The position numbers and the translations under genes are program-made. Below, in pieces: positions 5,968 to 12,734 of a stretch of DNA of 14,605 nucleotides. The stretch is from the NCBI GenBank assembly GCA_021806865.1, contig JAKAPU010000052.1, positions 1-14,605 on the forward strand, in the 5' to 3' direction. The stretch is from an archaeon. Lineage in GTDB: Archaea; Thermoproteota; Nitrososphaeria; Nitrososphaerales; CADDZS01. Position 1 is the first letter of the stretch. The number at the start of each line of letters is the position of its first letter. Below the pieces are notes generated by a model, which worked only from the letters and a program-made list of their open reading frames with translations, was not told the origin of the DNA and did not search any database.

Positions 5968-6300
5968 TCACTTTTCCACTCGTTTACTTGGTTTTGTCTC
6001 CTCTGATTCGGCTATGATACTCTGAAGAAAATCTCTCGCTGCCTCAACCTCTCTATGGCCAGCATCAGTTATCCTGTAGTACTTTCTTCTTTCTTGCGCC
6101 TCTGATTTGACTAGCCCATCTTTCTCCAAGTTGTAGAGTACTCGGTAAGCTGTTACGTTGCCGCTCCAAAATCCGAACCTTGTCTTGAGTAATCCTCTGA
6201 GCTCGTATCCATATCGGTTCTCAGTTGATAAGAGCAACAGAATGAAGAACCACAGGTTCTCCTTCTGAACCTTTTCTTTCAGCCGGTCTACGAATTGCAT
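5968..6300 (-). CDS. PadR-family winged-helix transcriptional regulator
   Basis: The protein has 110 residues from ATG 6300, the usual size of a minimal PadR protein. Helices with NLWFFILLLLS and RYGYELRGLLKTRFG (15-43) are followed by NVTAYRVLYNLEKDGLVKSE (48-67), the PadR recognition helix, and by wing RRKYYRITDAGHRE (71-84). A C-terminal dimerisation helix follows (87-100). An upstream in-frame ATG at 6360 would add 20 residues. It is rejected because a TATA-like box sits at 6325-6334, about 29 nt before ATG 6300, and because 6360 lies inside the ino1 TATA box. It is divergent from ino1, with 90 nt between the two starts, so it is a candidate regulator of ino1. The PadR ligand is unknown. 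Confidence 0.88.
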   Translation of the reverse strand: MQFVDRLKEKVQKENLWFFILLLLSTENRYGYELRGLLKTRFGFWSGNVTAYRVLYNLEKDGLVKSEAQERRKYYRITDAGHREVEAARDFLQSIIAESEETKPSKRVEK

Positions 6301-6324
6301 TTTCACATACCCTTGTTTTGCTGA

Positions 6325-6334
6325 TTTAATAAAT
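6325..6334 (-). promoter_or_regulatory. TATA-like box of the padR gene
   Basis: On the minus strand it reads ATTTATTAAAT-like sequence centred about 29 nt before ATG 6300, giving a near-leaderless transcript. It decides the PadR start in favour of the shorter form. Confidence 0.55.
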
Positions 6335-6357
6335 TGGAGATTTCGAATCACGGGAAA

Positions 6358-6366
6358 CATTTATCT
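6358..6366 (+). promoter_or_regulatory. TATA-like box of ino1
   Basis: CATTTATCT is centred about 29 nt before ATG 6391, placing the transcription start at or next to the start codon. Confidence 0.5.
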
Positions 6367-6371
6367 CATAC

Positions 6372-6391
6372 TATTTTACCGCTGTAAAATA
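6372..6391. promoter_or_regulatory. Inverted-repeat operator candidate at the ino1 start
   Basis: TATTTTAC (6372-6379) and GTAAAATA (6384-6391) form a perfect 8-bp inverted repeat around CGCT. It fills the space between the TATA box and the ATG, where a bound repressor would block initiation. With a leaderless start it would not be in the RNA as a hairpin, so a DNA operator is the better reading. The divergent PadR protein is the obvious candidate ligand; this is inferred. Confidence 0.6.
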
Positions 6392-7488
6392 TGCCAGGTA
6401 TAAGAGTTGGTATAATCGGAGTGGGTAACTGTGCGGCCGGACTGATACAGGGAGTAGACCTCCAGAGAGAGGGTAAGCCGGGAACAAAGAAAGCTTCCTT
6501 TCCAAAGATAGGAGGATGTGGAGTCGAGGATATACAATTCGTAAGCGCTTTCGACGTAGGATCAAACAAGATCGGAAAACCACTGGGCAAGGCAATCTAC
6601 GAGTTTCCAAATATGGTCAAGTGGAAAGATTTCGTAACAGGTTGCAACGTCGAAGTCATGGAGTCGCCTGTTCTCGACGGAGTGAGCGAATTAGTTGACA
6701 AGAAGGTCAGACCTGTCAGAAGCACAGCTTCTCTAGAGAAGCTGAGGGATTCGATCTTGCGCGAACTGGAGCGTACTCGAACTGAACTGATTGTGAATTA
6801 CCTTCCTGTGGGGAGCCAGAAGGCCACGGAGTTTTGGGCTGACGTCGCTCTTGAAGCTGGCTGCGGAATGGTGAACTGCATCCCAGTGTTCATAGCTTCA
6901 GATGAAAAGTGGGGCAGGAGATTTGCCATCAAGAATCTTCCTATCATTGGCGATGACGTGAAAGGTGTAGTCGGCGCGACAATCGTCCATAGGACGCTTG
7001 CTCAACTTTGCTCAGATAGAGGAGTGGATGTCGGGAAGACCTATCAGATCAATGTGGGTGGGAACACAGACTTCCTCAATTTGAAGGAACTTAAGAGGCT
7101 ACAGTACAAGAAGATATCAAAGACTGAAGCAGTGCAGAACGTGCTTGCAGAACGCCTCCCTGAAGATCAGATCCATGTGGGGCCGAGCGATTTTATCCCT
7201 TATCTCGGAAATACAAAGGTGGCTTTCATCCGAATAGAAGGGACGATGTTTCCAGGAATCCCGTTCAACATGGAGACAAGGCTCGAAGTTGATGACAAAG
7301 CAAACTCCGCTGGCATAGTTGTGGATGCGATAAGATACTGCAAGGTTGCACTTGAGAAAGGAAGAGGTGGACCACTAGTGGAAGCGAGCGCTTGGTTGAT
7401 GAAGCATCCTCCAAAACAAATGTCCGATGCAGTTGCACGGAATATGACTAATGAGTGGCTTGAGGAGGCATCTATTGTTGCAAAGTAG
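6391..7488 (+). CDS. ino1: Inositol-3-phosphate synthase
   Basis: This 365-residue NAD-dependent enzyme isomerises glucose 6-phosphate to 1D-myo-inositol 3-phosphate, the first step to inositol phospholipids and, in some archaea, compatible solutes. The N-terminal Rossmann loop is GVGNCA at 10-15, followed by VSAFDVGSNKIG at 51-62. NYLPVGS at 136-142 and IPVFIAS at 164-170 line the cofactor site. The catalytic-domain signatures are KNLPIIGDDVK (181-191), NVGGNTDFLNL (221-231), SDFIPYLGNTKVAFIRIEG (266-284) and VDDKANSAG (300-308). The length is that of the shorter archaeal/actinobacterial form rather than the roughly 530-residue eukaryotic one. The next gene is 85 nt away with its own promoter. 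Regulation through the adjacent inverted repeat is likely. Confidence 0.95.
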   Translation: MPGIRVGIIGVGNCAAGLIQGVDLQREGKPGTKKASFPKIGGCGVEDIQFVSAFDVGSNKIGKPLGKAIYEFPNMVKWKDFVTGCNVEVMESPVLDGVSELVDKKVRPVRSTASLEKLRDSILRELERTRTELIVNYLPVGSQKATEFWADVALEAGCGMVNCIPVFIASDEKWGRRFAIKNLPIIGDDVKGVVGATIVHRTLAQLCSDRGVDVGKTYQINVGGNTDFLNLKELKRLQYKKISKTEAVQNVLAERLPEDQIHVGPSDFIPYLGNTKVAFIRIEGTMFPGIPFNMETRLEVDDKANSAGIVVDAIRYCKVALEKGRGGPLVEASAWLMKHPPKQMSDAVARNMTNEWLEEASIVAK

Positions 7489-7517
7489 AACCCAAGTTCC
7501 AAGGACGTTAGCAAAAT

Positions 7518-7537
7518 GAGCCGTCGGAAGACGGTTC
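7518..7537 (+). terminator. Hairpin with GGAA tetraloop after ino1
   Basis: GAGCCGTC (7518-7525), loop GGAA and GACGGTTC (7530-7537) form an 8-bp stem with one G-U pair and a GNRA-type tetraloop, 30 nt after the ino1 stop. A terminator or 3'-end stabilising structure is the likely role. No T-run follows directly, so bacterial-style termination is not shown. Confidence 0.45.
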
Positions 7538-7540
7538 TAC

Positions 7541-7549
7541 GCTTAAATC
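7541..7549 (+). promoter_or_regulatory. TATA-like box of the VOC gene
   Basis: GCTTAAATC is centred about 29 nt before ATG 7574, consistent with a leaderless start. Confidence 0.5.
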
Positions 7550-7573
7550 ATCTTGTGCGTACTTTGAAACATC

Positions 7574-7948
7574 ATGGTTCTCAGGTATTTTGGGATAAGG
7601 GTCACCGATCTTGAGAGATCACTCTCGTTTTACACGGAGCTTCTTGGCCTTAAGAAACTCAGGGAGGGGAAGATGCACCACGGCGGGATTTGGGTGTTGC
7701 TGGAAGACTCGCGTTCTCACCAGCGGTTGGAGCTTAACTGGTATCCAAGCGACTCGCCGTTTGCTACTAACTACGTGCCTGGCGACGGGCTAGATCACAT
7801 CGGCTTCAAGGTGCAGGACGCAGCTTCGACATTCGAGAAGCTTGTCGCAAAGGGTGCAGTTCCAGCGTTTCGACCAGTAGACAAGAACGGCGTGAAAGGG
7901 ATATACTATCTGAAAGATCCTGATGACAACTGGATCGAGTTTTTCTAG
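7574..7948 (+). CDS. VOC / glyoxalase-fold protein
   Basis: The 124-residue protein has two beta-alpha-beta-beta-beta modules. FGIRVTDLERSLSFYTELLGLKKL at 6-29 is the classic first module. LELNWYPSDSPF at 52-63, LDHIGFKVQDAASTFEKLVAKG at 73-94 and GIYYLKDPDDNWIEFF at 109-124 complete it. Compared with E. coli glyoxalase I (metal ligands H5, E56, H74, E122), E53, H75 and E122 are present but the first ligand is Tyr5. It may therefore bind metal differently or act on another substrate, so it is not called lactoylglutathione lyase. It ends 26 nt before the next gene on the same strand and probably shares its transcript. Confidence 0.88.
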   Translation: MVLRYFGIRVTDLERSLSFYTELLGLKKLREGKMHHGGIWVLLEDSRSHQRLELNWYPSDSPFATNYVPGDGLDHIGFKVQDAASTFEKLVAKGAVPAFRPVDKNGVKGIYYLKDPDDNWIEFF

Positions 7949-7974
7949 GAAATAGCTAGGAAAATCCAACTCCT

Positions 7975-8307
7975 ATGACTGTTCACAGCGCTCGGGAAAA
8001 GATCGTGAAACAAGTTGCGAGCTGGGATGGTGTAGTTGCAATGCCTCACCGTTTCGGTGGAACGGAGTTCAGGCTTGGCAGGAGAGAGTTAGGTCATGTC
8101 CGCGGAGATCACGAGGCGGACATTCCATTTCCAATTGAGATTAGAAATCAACTGATAGCAAAGGGAAAGGCCGAACCGCATCACATCATTCCGGAGAGCG
8201 GTTGGATCACCTTTCGGTTTCGCAAGCCGGAGGACGTGGAAGCTGCTGTGAAGCTATTCAAAATGTCATGCGAACTTGCGGCTGCAAGTCGGGCTCCAAA
8301 ACTCTAG
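7975..8307 (+). CDS. DUF5519 ('luciferase-domain') family protein
   Basis: The protein has 110 residues. The pattern HRFGGTEFRLGRRELGHVRGDHEADIPFP (25-53), then AEPHHIIPESGWITFRFRKPEDVEAAVKLFKMSYE-like sequence (67-100), matches the small domain annotated as DUF5519 or 'luciferase'. The name comes from a distant domain relationship and does not imply light production. No activity is known for these short forms. The conserved HRFGG, GH and HH positions suggest a binding or catalytic pocket. It probably forms an operon with the VOC gene. Its stop overlaps the stop of a possible minus-strand ORF. Confidence 0.8.
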   Translation: MTVHSAREKIVKQVASWDGVVAMPHRFGGTEFRLGRRELGHVRGDHEADIPFPIEIRNQLIAKGKAEPHHIIPESGWITFRFRKPEDVEAAVKLFKMSCELAAASRAPKL

Positions 8308-8540
8308 TAGATTTGCATCGGAAACTCATTGCGTCTAGAAATCAGTGCTAGCGTTCCGCCGAATGGTTTGAAGAACTCCATGATCTTCAGGCACACCTCT
8401 AGTCGAGAGTTAGAAATGCGTCGGGACAATGTTGTTCCACTTACTAATAGGTGCATGCCTTTAGGCAGTTTTGCTCTCCAATCTAGTTTGATCTCAAGCC
8501 AGAGTGTGTCGAAGAATTGCGCAATTAGCCTAACTCGCAA
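8304..8540 (-). CDS. Possible 78-aa protein overlapping the end of the 8525-9271 gene
   Basis: The frame opens at TTG 8540, inside the last codons of the gene above (16-nt overlap, different frame), and ends with TAG at 8304-8306. It encodes RVRLIAQFFDTLWLEIKLDW near the start and LEVCLKIMEFFKPFGGTLAL near the end, which read as protein-like alternating strands and helices. It would be a translationally coupled small gene, or the frameshifted tail of the preceding one. No family is recognised. An opposite-strand ORF overlaps it (8329-8667), so the strand is not certain. Confidence 0.35.
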   Translation of the reverse strand: MRVRLIAQFFDTLWLEIKLDWRAKLPKGMHLLVSGTTLSRRISNSRLEVCLKIMEFFKPFGGTLALISRRNEFPMQIY

Positions 8541-9271
8541 TCTAGCCCGGTCTTTGCAGCGAATAATCGCACCATCACTTCGACGATCTTTATGCCGTCG
8601 GTGTCCGAGAACCTTTCAACGCCAGCCTTCAGATCCACTTTTGGAAGTTCGTCTAGCAAGGAATTGATTGTGTCGTACTCCTTTCTGATAGCCTCGCCAT
8701 CGGAGGCTCTACCAATCGCCTTCTCGATGAGATCCTGAGGAAAGAAGGTTTCAGAGTTCTTGGACGCAGCCAGGTGGTAGCAAACCCCACCAGTGCCCCA
8801 AAATCCCATCTGGGTGTGCAGAGTCGTGAGCGCGTCGCTGGACTCGAAGCGAAGCGCCATCCGCTCTCTCGGTTCCTTCGATTCTTCGGGGAAGAGCGAG
8901 AAGAGGATCGAATTTGCGTATGTTTCAATGACTATTGCAGATGCAGAGTTTGCATCAACTATGTACTTCGGATCGTCTTTCGAGCAGTCACTCATCACAC
9001 CGAGGGCAGCCGCCTCGATAGTAGTAAAGCCCATCTCGTTGAGCTTTGCCTTGCACATCTCATGGAACACGTCTGAGGGTTCGAGCGAAGAGGAATCGGA
9101 GTAGGAAATCGTGTGCGCCATGGTGGTTGTGTTTGTCCTTGTGCCGAGGTACTCCCTGCCCAATCCATGAGCGGAGATCTGGCCCTTTGGAACAGGATTG
9201 AATTCAACGGAACCTTTTAACTCCAGCCTGCGGCGGGCTATTGATTGTAGTTTCTTCAGATTGATGGCCAA
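8525..9271 (-). CDS. Conserved-looking protein of unknown function
   Basis: The 248-residue protein is not recognised. It starts at TTG 9271, and Met51 is the first internal Met. It has a basic N-terminal helix (INLKKLQSIARRRLEL, 3-18), a polar segment up to about residue 65, then a helical domain with DVFHEMCKAKLNEMGFTTIEAAALG (67-91), SAIVIETYANSILFSLFPEE (110-129), and an acidic C-terminal half with AIRKEYDTINSLLDELPKVDLKAGVERF (194-221). No transmembrane segment or signal peptide is clear. A minus-strand ATATAT at 9275-9280 is too close to the TTG to serve it. A GATTTAC box near 9308-9317 would give a short leader instead. Confidence 0.7.
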   Translation of the reverse strand: MAINLKKLQSIARRRLELKGSVEFNPVPKGQISAHGLGREYLGTRTNTTTMAHTISYSDSSSLEPSDVFHEMCKAKLNEMGFTTIEAAALGVMSDCSKDDPKYIVDANSASAIVIETYANSILFSLFPEESKEPRERMALRFESSDALTTLHTQMGFWGTGGVCYHLAASKNSETFFPQDLIEKAIGRASDGEAIRKEYDTINSLLDELPKVDLKAGVERFSDTDGIKIVEVMVRLFAAKTGLDCELG

Positions 9272-9386
9272 CGATATATCCTAAGGCTCTTTACCTGATC
9301 TAACTCTGTAAATCTTTAGGTTAATTGCTGGGAGTGAGATTTTTATCAATTCATTGTCCGCTGCAAGGCAATTACCAACGACTCGT

Positions 9387-9428
9387 ATGTTGTTGAAGCA
9401 GACGGTGCAAGTCGTGAAAATTGTGTGA
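9387..9428 (+). CDS. Possible 13-codon leader ORF
   Basis: ATG 9387 to TGA 9428 encodes MLLKQTVQVVKIV. It lies 16 nt after the transcription start predicted from a TTTTTATCA box at 9340-9348 and ends 10 nt before the 43-aa ORF. ACGACT (9378-9383) and AGTCGT (9409-9414) could pair across it. Chance is quite possible. Confidence 0.15.
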   Translation: MLLKQTVQVVKIV

Positions 9429-9438
9429 GAGCAGACCG

Positions 9439-9570
9439 ATGACAGACATAACTACGATAAGGGTCAAGAAGATTAAATCAAAGTTGGGAGGAGCAAAGTC
9501 AAACCCAGCATACCATGACTGGATCGACAGTACCAGAAAAACGAAAAATGAATATCGGGGTACTATTTGA
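9439..9570 (+). CDS. Small basic protein (43 aa) upstream of moeA
   Basis: ATG 9439 to TGA 9570 encodes a 43-residue protein beginning MTDITTIRVKKIKSKLGGAK and ending KTKNEYRGTI. TTIRVKKIKSKL resembles the strand-helix opening of ribbon-helix-helix or VapB-type DNA-binding proteins. The rest is too short to confirm that fold. It is strongly basic with no cysteine. It ends 39 nt before moeA on the same strand and may be transcribed from the box at 9340-9348. Confidence 0.45.
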   Translation: MTDITTIRVKKIKSKLGGAKSNPAYHDWIDSTRKTKNEYRGTI

Positions 9571-9582
9571 TAAGCGACCGCC

Positions 9583-9590
9583 CTTTATGC
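9583..9590 (+). promoter_or_regulatory. TATA-like box of moeA
   Basis: CTTTATGC followed by AATTTA is centred about 24 nt before ATG 9610, consistent with a short or absent leader. Confidence 0.4.
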
Positions 9591-9609
9591 AATTTAGTTC
9601 GAAAACACG

Positions 9610-10929
9610 ATGAAGCCGTTCATGAAAGCTCATTCCAGTTCAAATTACAGAGTCCAATACTTGAAGCTTGCAAGCTACTCTGATGTCAAGAGAAAGATCC
9701 TGTCTGCGATAGAGAGAGCTCAAACTGAAATAGAGATGGTCAGAGTAGATCGTGCACACGGTAGGATCAGCGCAGAGACAGTTAGGTCAAAAGTTGACCT
9801 GCCCGCAAGGCCAATTTCTGCAATGGATGGATACGCGATCAGGTCTGAGGAAACTAGGCAAGCCTCCAGTTCCAATCCAGTGCGGTTCAGTGTCAAGGGG
9901 TCGATATTTCCTGATTCTAGTCGAGTTCCAAGAATTTCGAGCAAAGACGCATTCTACGTCGCAACCGGTTCCTCACTACCAATTGGAGCCACAGCCGTGG
10001 TGCGGGTCGAGCACGTCAGGCTTGAGGGAAAGCAGGTTGCAGTAACAAGAAGGATACAGCGAATGGCGAACGTGTCAGAGCGTGGAGATGATATACGTAG
10101 AGGACAAACAATAGTTGCAAAGGAAAGGATGCTAACTCCCTCGGATATCGCACTCTTGATTTCATCCGGAGTCACACACGTGAAAGTTCTCAACCTCCTG
10201 CGAGTTGGAATACTTTCAATCGGTAATGAGTTAAGGCGCTTTCATGGAAAGCGTCCGAAAGCAGGCGTAACCTACAACAACTACATGAATCTAGTGTCTG
10301 GATACCTTCTAGAGCACGGAGCAGTTCCTGTGCCTGTTGGGATTTGCCCCGACGACTCGAAGAAGATACGAAGTGTTATTGCGAGTAAAATCGAGAATCT
10401 TGATGCGTTGATCACTATCGGAGGGAGTTCTGTCGGAGCCAAAGATTACACCATGGATGCACTGTCTTCTTTGCCGCAATCCACCACGGTTTTTCACGGC
10501 GTGAGACTTGTTCCCATACGTCCGGCCGGACTCGTCATGTTTCGCACAAAGCCGGTGATCGTAGTGCCGGGTCACGCGGTCTCCGCCGCCTTGACTTTCT
10601 TTCTCATAGTCGCTCCGGTTCTCAATGCTCTTCTCGGTTTGCCACTTGAGTTTGGAAAGGCGAGCTTGATGGCAAAGGCAACCGAGGAATTTGGAAATTC
10701 GCGTCCCATCGATGCGCTCTATTTGGTCAAGCTCGGGAAGTCTTCAGGTGAATATCTTGGCACTCCTCTTGGGTGGGGTTCTAATCTGCTTGAGAACCTC
10801 TCAAGTGCTAGTGGATACGCATACCTCAAGGCGGGTCAGAAAATATCGAAGGGCGAGTCATTCAATGTCTTTCTCTTAGGCAGTAGACAAATCTCCGCAA
10901 TACCCACACTTGGAGACGAAACTCTTTGA
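9610..10929 (+). CDS. moeA: Molybdopterin molybdenumtransferase MoeA
   Basis: This 439-residue protein should insert molybdate (or tungstate) into adenylylated molybdopterin to give the active cofactor. Motifs in order are ARPISAMDGYAI (66-77), YVATGSSLPIGATAVVRVE (116-134), VSERGDDIRRGQ (155-166), LSIGNEL (202-208), TYNNYMNLVSGYLLEHGA (221-238), TIGGSSVGAKDYT (269-281) and VVPGHAVSAALTF (318-330). The usual family forms are TGDEL, GGVSVG and PGNPVS, so the Asp of GDE is Asn here and the Asn-Pro loop is His-Ala. Overall length and domain order, including the C-terminal beta-barrel (about 345-430), are normal. The mobB start codon overlaps its stop, so they are co-translated. Confidence 0.93.
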   Translation: MKPFMKAHSSSNYRVQYLKLASYSDVKRKILSAIERAQTEIEMVRVDRAHGRISAETVRSKVDLPARPISAMDGYAIRSEETRQASSSNPVRFSVKGSIFPDSSRVPRISSKDAFYVATGSSLPIGATAVVRVEHVRLEGKQVAVTRRIQRMANVSERGDDIRRGQTIVAKERMLTPSDIALLISSGVTHVKVLNLLRVGILSIGNELRRFHGKRPKAGVTYNNYMNLVSGYLLEHGAVPVPVGICPDDSKKIRSVIASKIENLDALITIGGSSVGAKDYTMDALSSLPQSTTVFHGVRLVPIRPAGLVMFRTKPVIVVPGHAVSAALTFFLIVAPVLNALLGLPLEFGKASLMAKATEEFGNSRPIDALYLVKLGKSSGEYLGTPLGWGSNLLENLSSASGYAYLKAGQKISKGESFNVFLLGSRQISAIPTLGDETL

Positions 10930-11459
10930 AAGTAATCCAGGTACTTGGTTATAGCGGCAGTGGCAAGACAACAGCTATTACTTCCCTCTCAAAATCATTG
11001 ACTAAGAAAGGATTCAAAGTTGGCACACTCAAGCACATATACGACCACAAATTCACGATAGATCAGAAAGCAAAGGACACTCATCGCTACGCCCTATCTG
11101 GGTCAAAGACAGTCGTAGCCGTTTCACCAGGCGAACTTGCAATAATACAGAAGAGGAACACAGGAAGTATGAAGCCTCGTGAGATCCTGAGAATCTTCGA
11201 AGAGACCGGAACAGATTATCTTTTGATTGAAGGGTTCAACAAAATGTTCGCTCGCTCGAAGCGGATTAATCGTATTATTTGTGCATCGACAGAGAAAGAA
11301 GCTCTGGAGCTACTTTCGTTACATCCTGGACCGATTTGCATATCGGGGAGGATAGCCAGTACCAGTTCTCGAAATAGGAAGATGAGTGGAATACCACTGA
11401 TCAGTCTTCCGAAAGATGCGCCGAAAGTACTTGCGTTGCTGGATATTACGAAGTCCTGA
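10926..11459 (+). CDS. mobB: Molybdopterin-guanine dinucleotide biosynthesis adaptor MobB
   Basis: This 177-residue P-loop GTP-binding protein works with MobA in attaching GMP to molybdopterin. The Walker A loop is GYSGSGKTT (8-16). VGTLKHIYD (32-40) and DQKAKDTHRYALSGSKTVVAVSPGE (46-70) match the family's conserved 'KH' and 'KDT.R...AGA' signatures, and YLLIEGFNK (98-106) is the Walker B-like region. The start is TTG at 10926, overlapping the moeA TGA as TTGA, with no ribosome binding site apparent beyond that coupling. It is convergent with mobA, whose end is 37 nt away. Confidence 0.92.
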   Translation: MKVIQVLGYSGSGKTTAITSLSKSLTKKGFKVGTLKHIYDHKFTIDQKAKDTHRYALSGSKTVVAVSPGELAIIQKRNTGSMKPREILRIFEETGTDYLLIEGFNKMFARSKRINRIICASTEKEALELLSLHPGPICISGRIASTSSRNRKMSGIPLISLPKDAPKVLALLDITKS

Positions 11460-11496
11460 AAGAGCAAGTAGTCAAATTACAGAGGCTCTATGTGAA

Positions 11497-12138
11497 CTAG
11501 GGCGCTCCTCTGCCCTGCGTTGAATTCTTGAAAGACTTGGGAAGACTATCGTAATCTTCCTTTGAGTTGATGTTCTTCAAAAACGATAATTCTGCGTCGA
11601 AGACTCTGAGGTTTGAAACATCGACGTATCTCGGATCTGGGAGGTGCGATATCAGATGTCTGCATCCTATTTGTCCGGCTTTCAATGCCTCAAGTCCTGC
11701 CTTCCTTGATTCAATTGCATTGTAGACGGCGCACAATGGTTCAAGTTTGCTTTCATCCCAAGCTGGAATCGCGGCAGAGTGTCCGACCGCCTGCTCAAAG
11801 AGAAACTTCACTGCCTTGCTGTTTGGGAAAGGGGAGTCGCACGCGAGCACAGCAATGTATTGATTTTTCACCCGACCGAATGCAGTCAGCATTCCTCCCA
11901 TTGGATTGTCCAGTTCGAACTCGTCAGCCATCAACTCCGCATCATCGCTGAGTATTGCTCTGAACTCGGTCGGACTCTTTTTTCCAACCACGACTACAAT
12001 GTCTGAAGCGATAATTCTCATTTCATCTACGATTATCTTGATGAATGGAACTCTGTCGTATTGCAGTAGAGCCTTATCAGTCCCCATACGCTGGCTTTTT
12101 CCTCCTGCAAGGATTGCGACCGATAGTTTGCTTTCCAT
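11497..12138 (-). CDS. mobA: Molybdenum cofactor guanylyltransferase MobA
   Basis: This 213-residue nucleotidyltransferase should use GTP to convert Mo-molybdopterin to the MGD form used by DMSO-reductase-type enzymes. The signature LAGGKSQRMGTDKALL at 10-25 binds GTP. NPMGGM (78-83), VLACDSPF (97-104, with the metal-binding Asp101) and EPLCAVYN (133-140) follow in family order. The length fits. A CTAAACTAT box on the minus strand at 12163-12171, about 29 nt before the ATG, suggests its own leaderless promoter. It sits tail to tail with mobB, so the cofactor genes are clustered but in two transcripts. Confidence 0.92.
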   Translation of the reverse strand: MESKLSVAILAGGKSQRMGTDKALLQYDRVPFIKIIVDEMRIIASDIVVVVGKKSPTEFRAILSDDAELMADEFELDNPMGGMLTAFGRVKNQYIAVLACDSPFPNSKAVKFLFEQAVGHSAAIPAWDESKLEPLCAVYNAIESRKAGLEALKAGQIGCRHLISHLPDPRYVDVSNLRVFDAELSFLKNINSKEDYDSLPKSFKNSTQGRGAP

Positions 12139-12263
12139 TCGTTTACTGACTACGTAGCTCGATAGTTTAGGGTTACGATAGAGATAACGACATCGGTCAA
12201 TTGCAGATTATGGACCGAATTTAGCAAAGTTCAGTATTTTTACTCATGATCACATTGTGGACA

Positions 12264-12515
12264 TCATTCGTAGACTTTACGGTGTCCTATTCTGAGAATA
12301 AGCACTCTGTCCTTTACAATCTTCGCGTAAATTACTATGTATTCGCCAAGCCGCAATTTGTACAGACCAGAAAATTCTCCATGTAATCGTTCTCCGACAC
12401 TAGGATCGTCTGATAGCAATTCACCAATCTGAGAAAGAATCTTACTCGCAGTTGCCTTGTCGAGCTGCATCAGGTCACGGTGAACCGATGACTTGTACTC
12501 GATCCTACAAACCAA
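12264..12515 (-). CDS. RelE/ParE-superfamily toxin
   Basis: The 83-residue protein has the whole family profile: IEYKSSVHRDLMQLDKATASKILSQIGELLSDDP (5-38), LHGEFSGLYKLRLGEYIVIYAK (44-65) and DRVLILRIGHRKVYE (69-83). RelE proteins cleave mRNA on the ribosome; ParE proteins target gyrase. The conserved Arg of 'GdYRviY' (R61 in E. coli RelE) is Ile60 here, while R79 and Y82 of the C-terminal 'GHRKxVY' are kept. Activity may be reduced or different. Translation starts at TTG 12515, inside the end of the antitoxin gene (11-nt overlap). Confidence 0.88.
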   Translation of the reverse strand: MVCRIEYKSSVHRDLMQLDKATASKILSQIGELLSDDPSVGERLHGEFSGLYKLRLGEYIVIYAKIVKDRVLILRIGHRKVYE

Positions 12516-12717
12516 GCTTCTTCCGTAATTCCTTTTCCGAAATTATCTTGTCGTTTAATCTTCCAATGGCTACCAAATAATCCTCGTATTCTTCGAGGTA
12601 TTCTTCCAGTGCCTTGTTAATCAATTGCGATTTTGGGCGGTCAATCACTTTTGCCAAGCGTTCAAGACGCTTAGCTGTCGTCGCTGATAATCTTACGGAG
12701 GTTGCTTTCTGGCTCAA
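12505..12717 (-). CDS. Ribbon-helix-helix antitoxin
   Basis: The 70-residue protein begins ATSVRLSATTAKRLERLAKVIDRPKSQLINKALEEYLEE (5-42), the strand-helix-helix of RHH/CopG-RelB DNA-binding domains. The DNA-contacting strand is TSVRLS. The acidic-then-basic tail (43-70) would wrap the toxin. The start is TTG 12717. No ATG is available, since the upstream ATG is followed at once by TAG. It overlaps the toxin gene, the standard antitoxin-first order. RHH antitoxins usually repress their own promoter, and a perfect palindrome lies just upstream. Confidence 0.87.
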   Translation of the reverse strand: MSQKATSVRLSATTAKRLERLAKVIDRPKSQLINKALEEYLEEYEDYLVAIGRLNDKIISEKELRKKLGL

Positions 12718-12722
12718 ATTGT

Positions 12723-12734
12723 ACTACATGTAGT
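12723..12734. promoter_or_regulatory. 12-bp perfect palindrome, operator of the toxin-antitoxin pair
   Basis: ACTACATGTAGT is a perfect palindrome 5 nt upstream of the antitoxin start. GTAC repeats flank it at 12721-12724 and 12742-12745. A minus-strand TATA-like box (TGTTAAAT, 12751-12758) puts the transcription start inside the palindrome, where a bound RHH dimer would repress. The promoter/operator role is inferred from position and family habit. Confidence 0.6.

Noticed and set aside
6301..6360. 20-residue N-terminal extension of the PadR protein from ATG 6360
   Set aside because: A TATA-like box lies inside it at 6325-6334, ATG 6360 overlaps the ino1 TATA box, and the shorter 110-residue form is the normal PadR size.
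8329..8667. Plus-strand 112-codon ORF
   Set aside because: Ser/Arg/Leu-rich shadow across the end of the minus-strand 248-aa gene, with no domain signature and no promoter.
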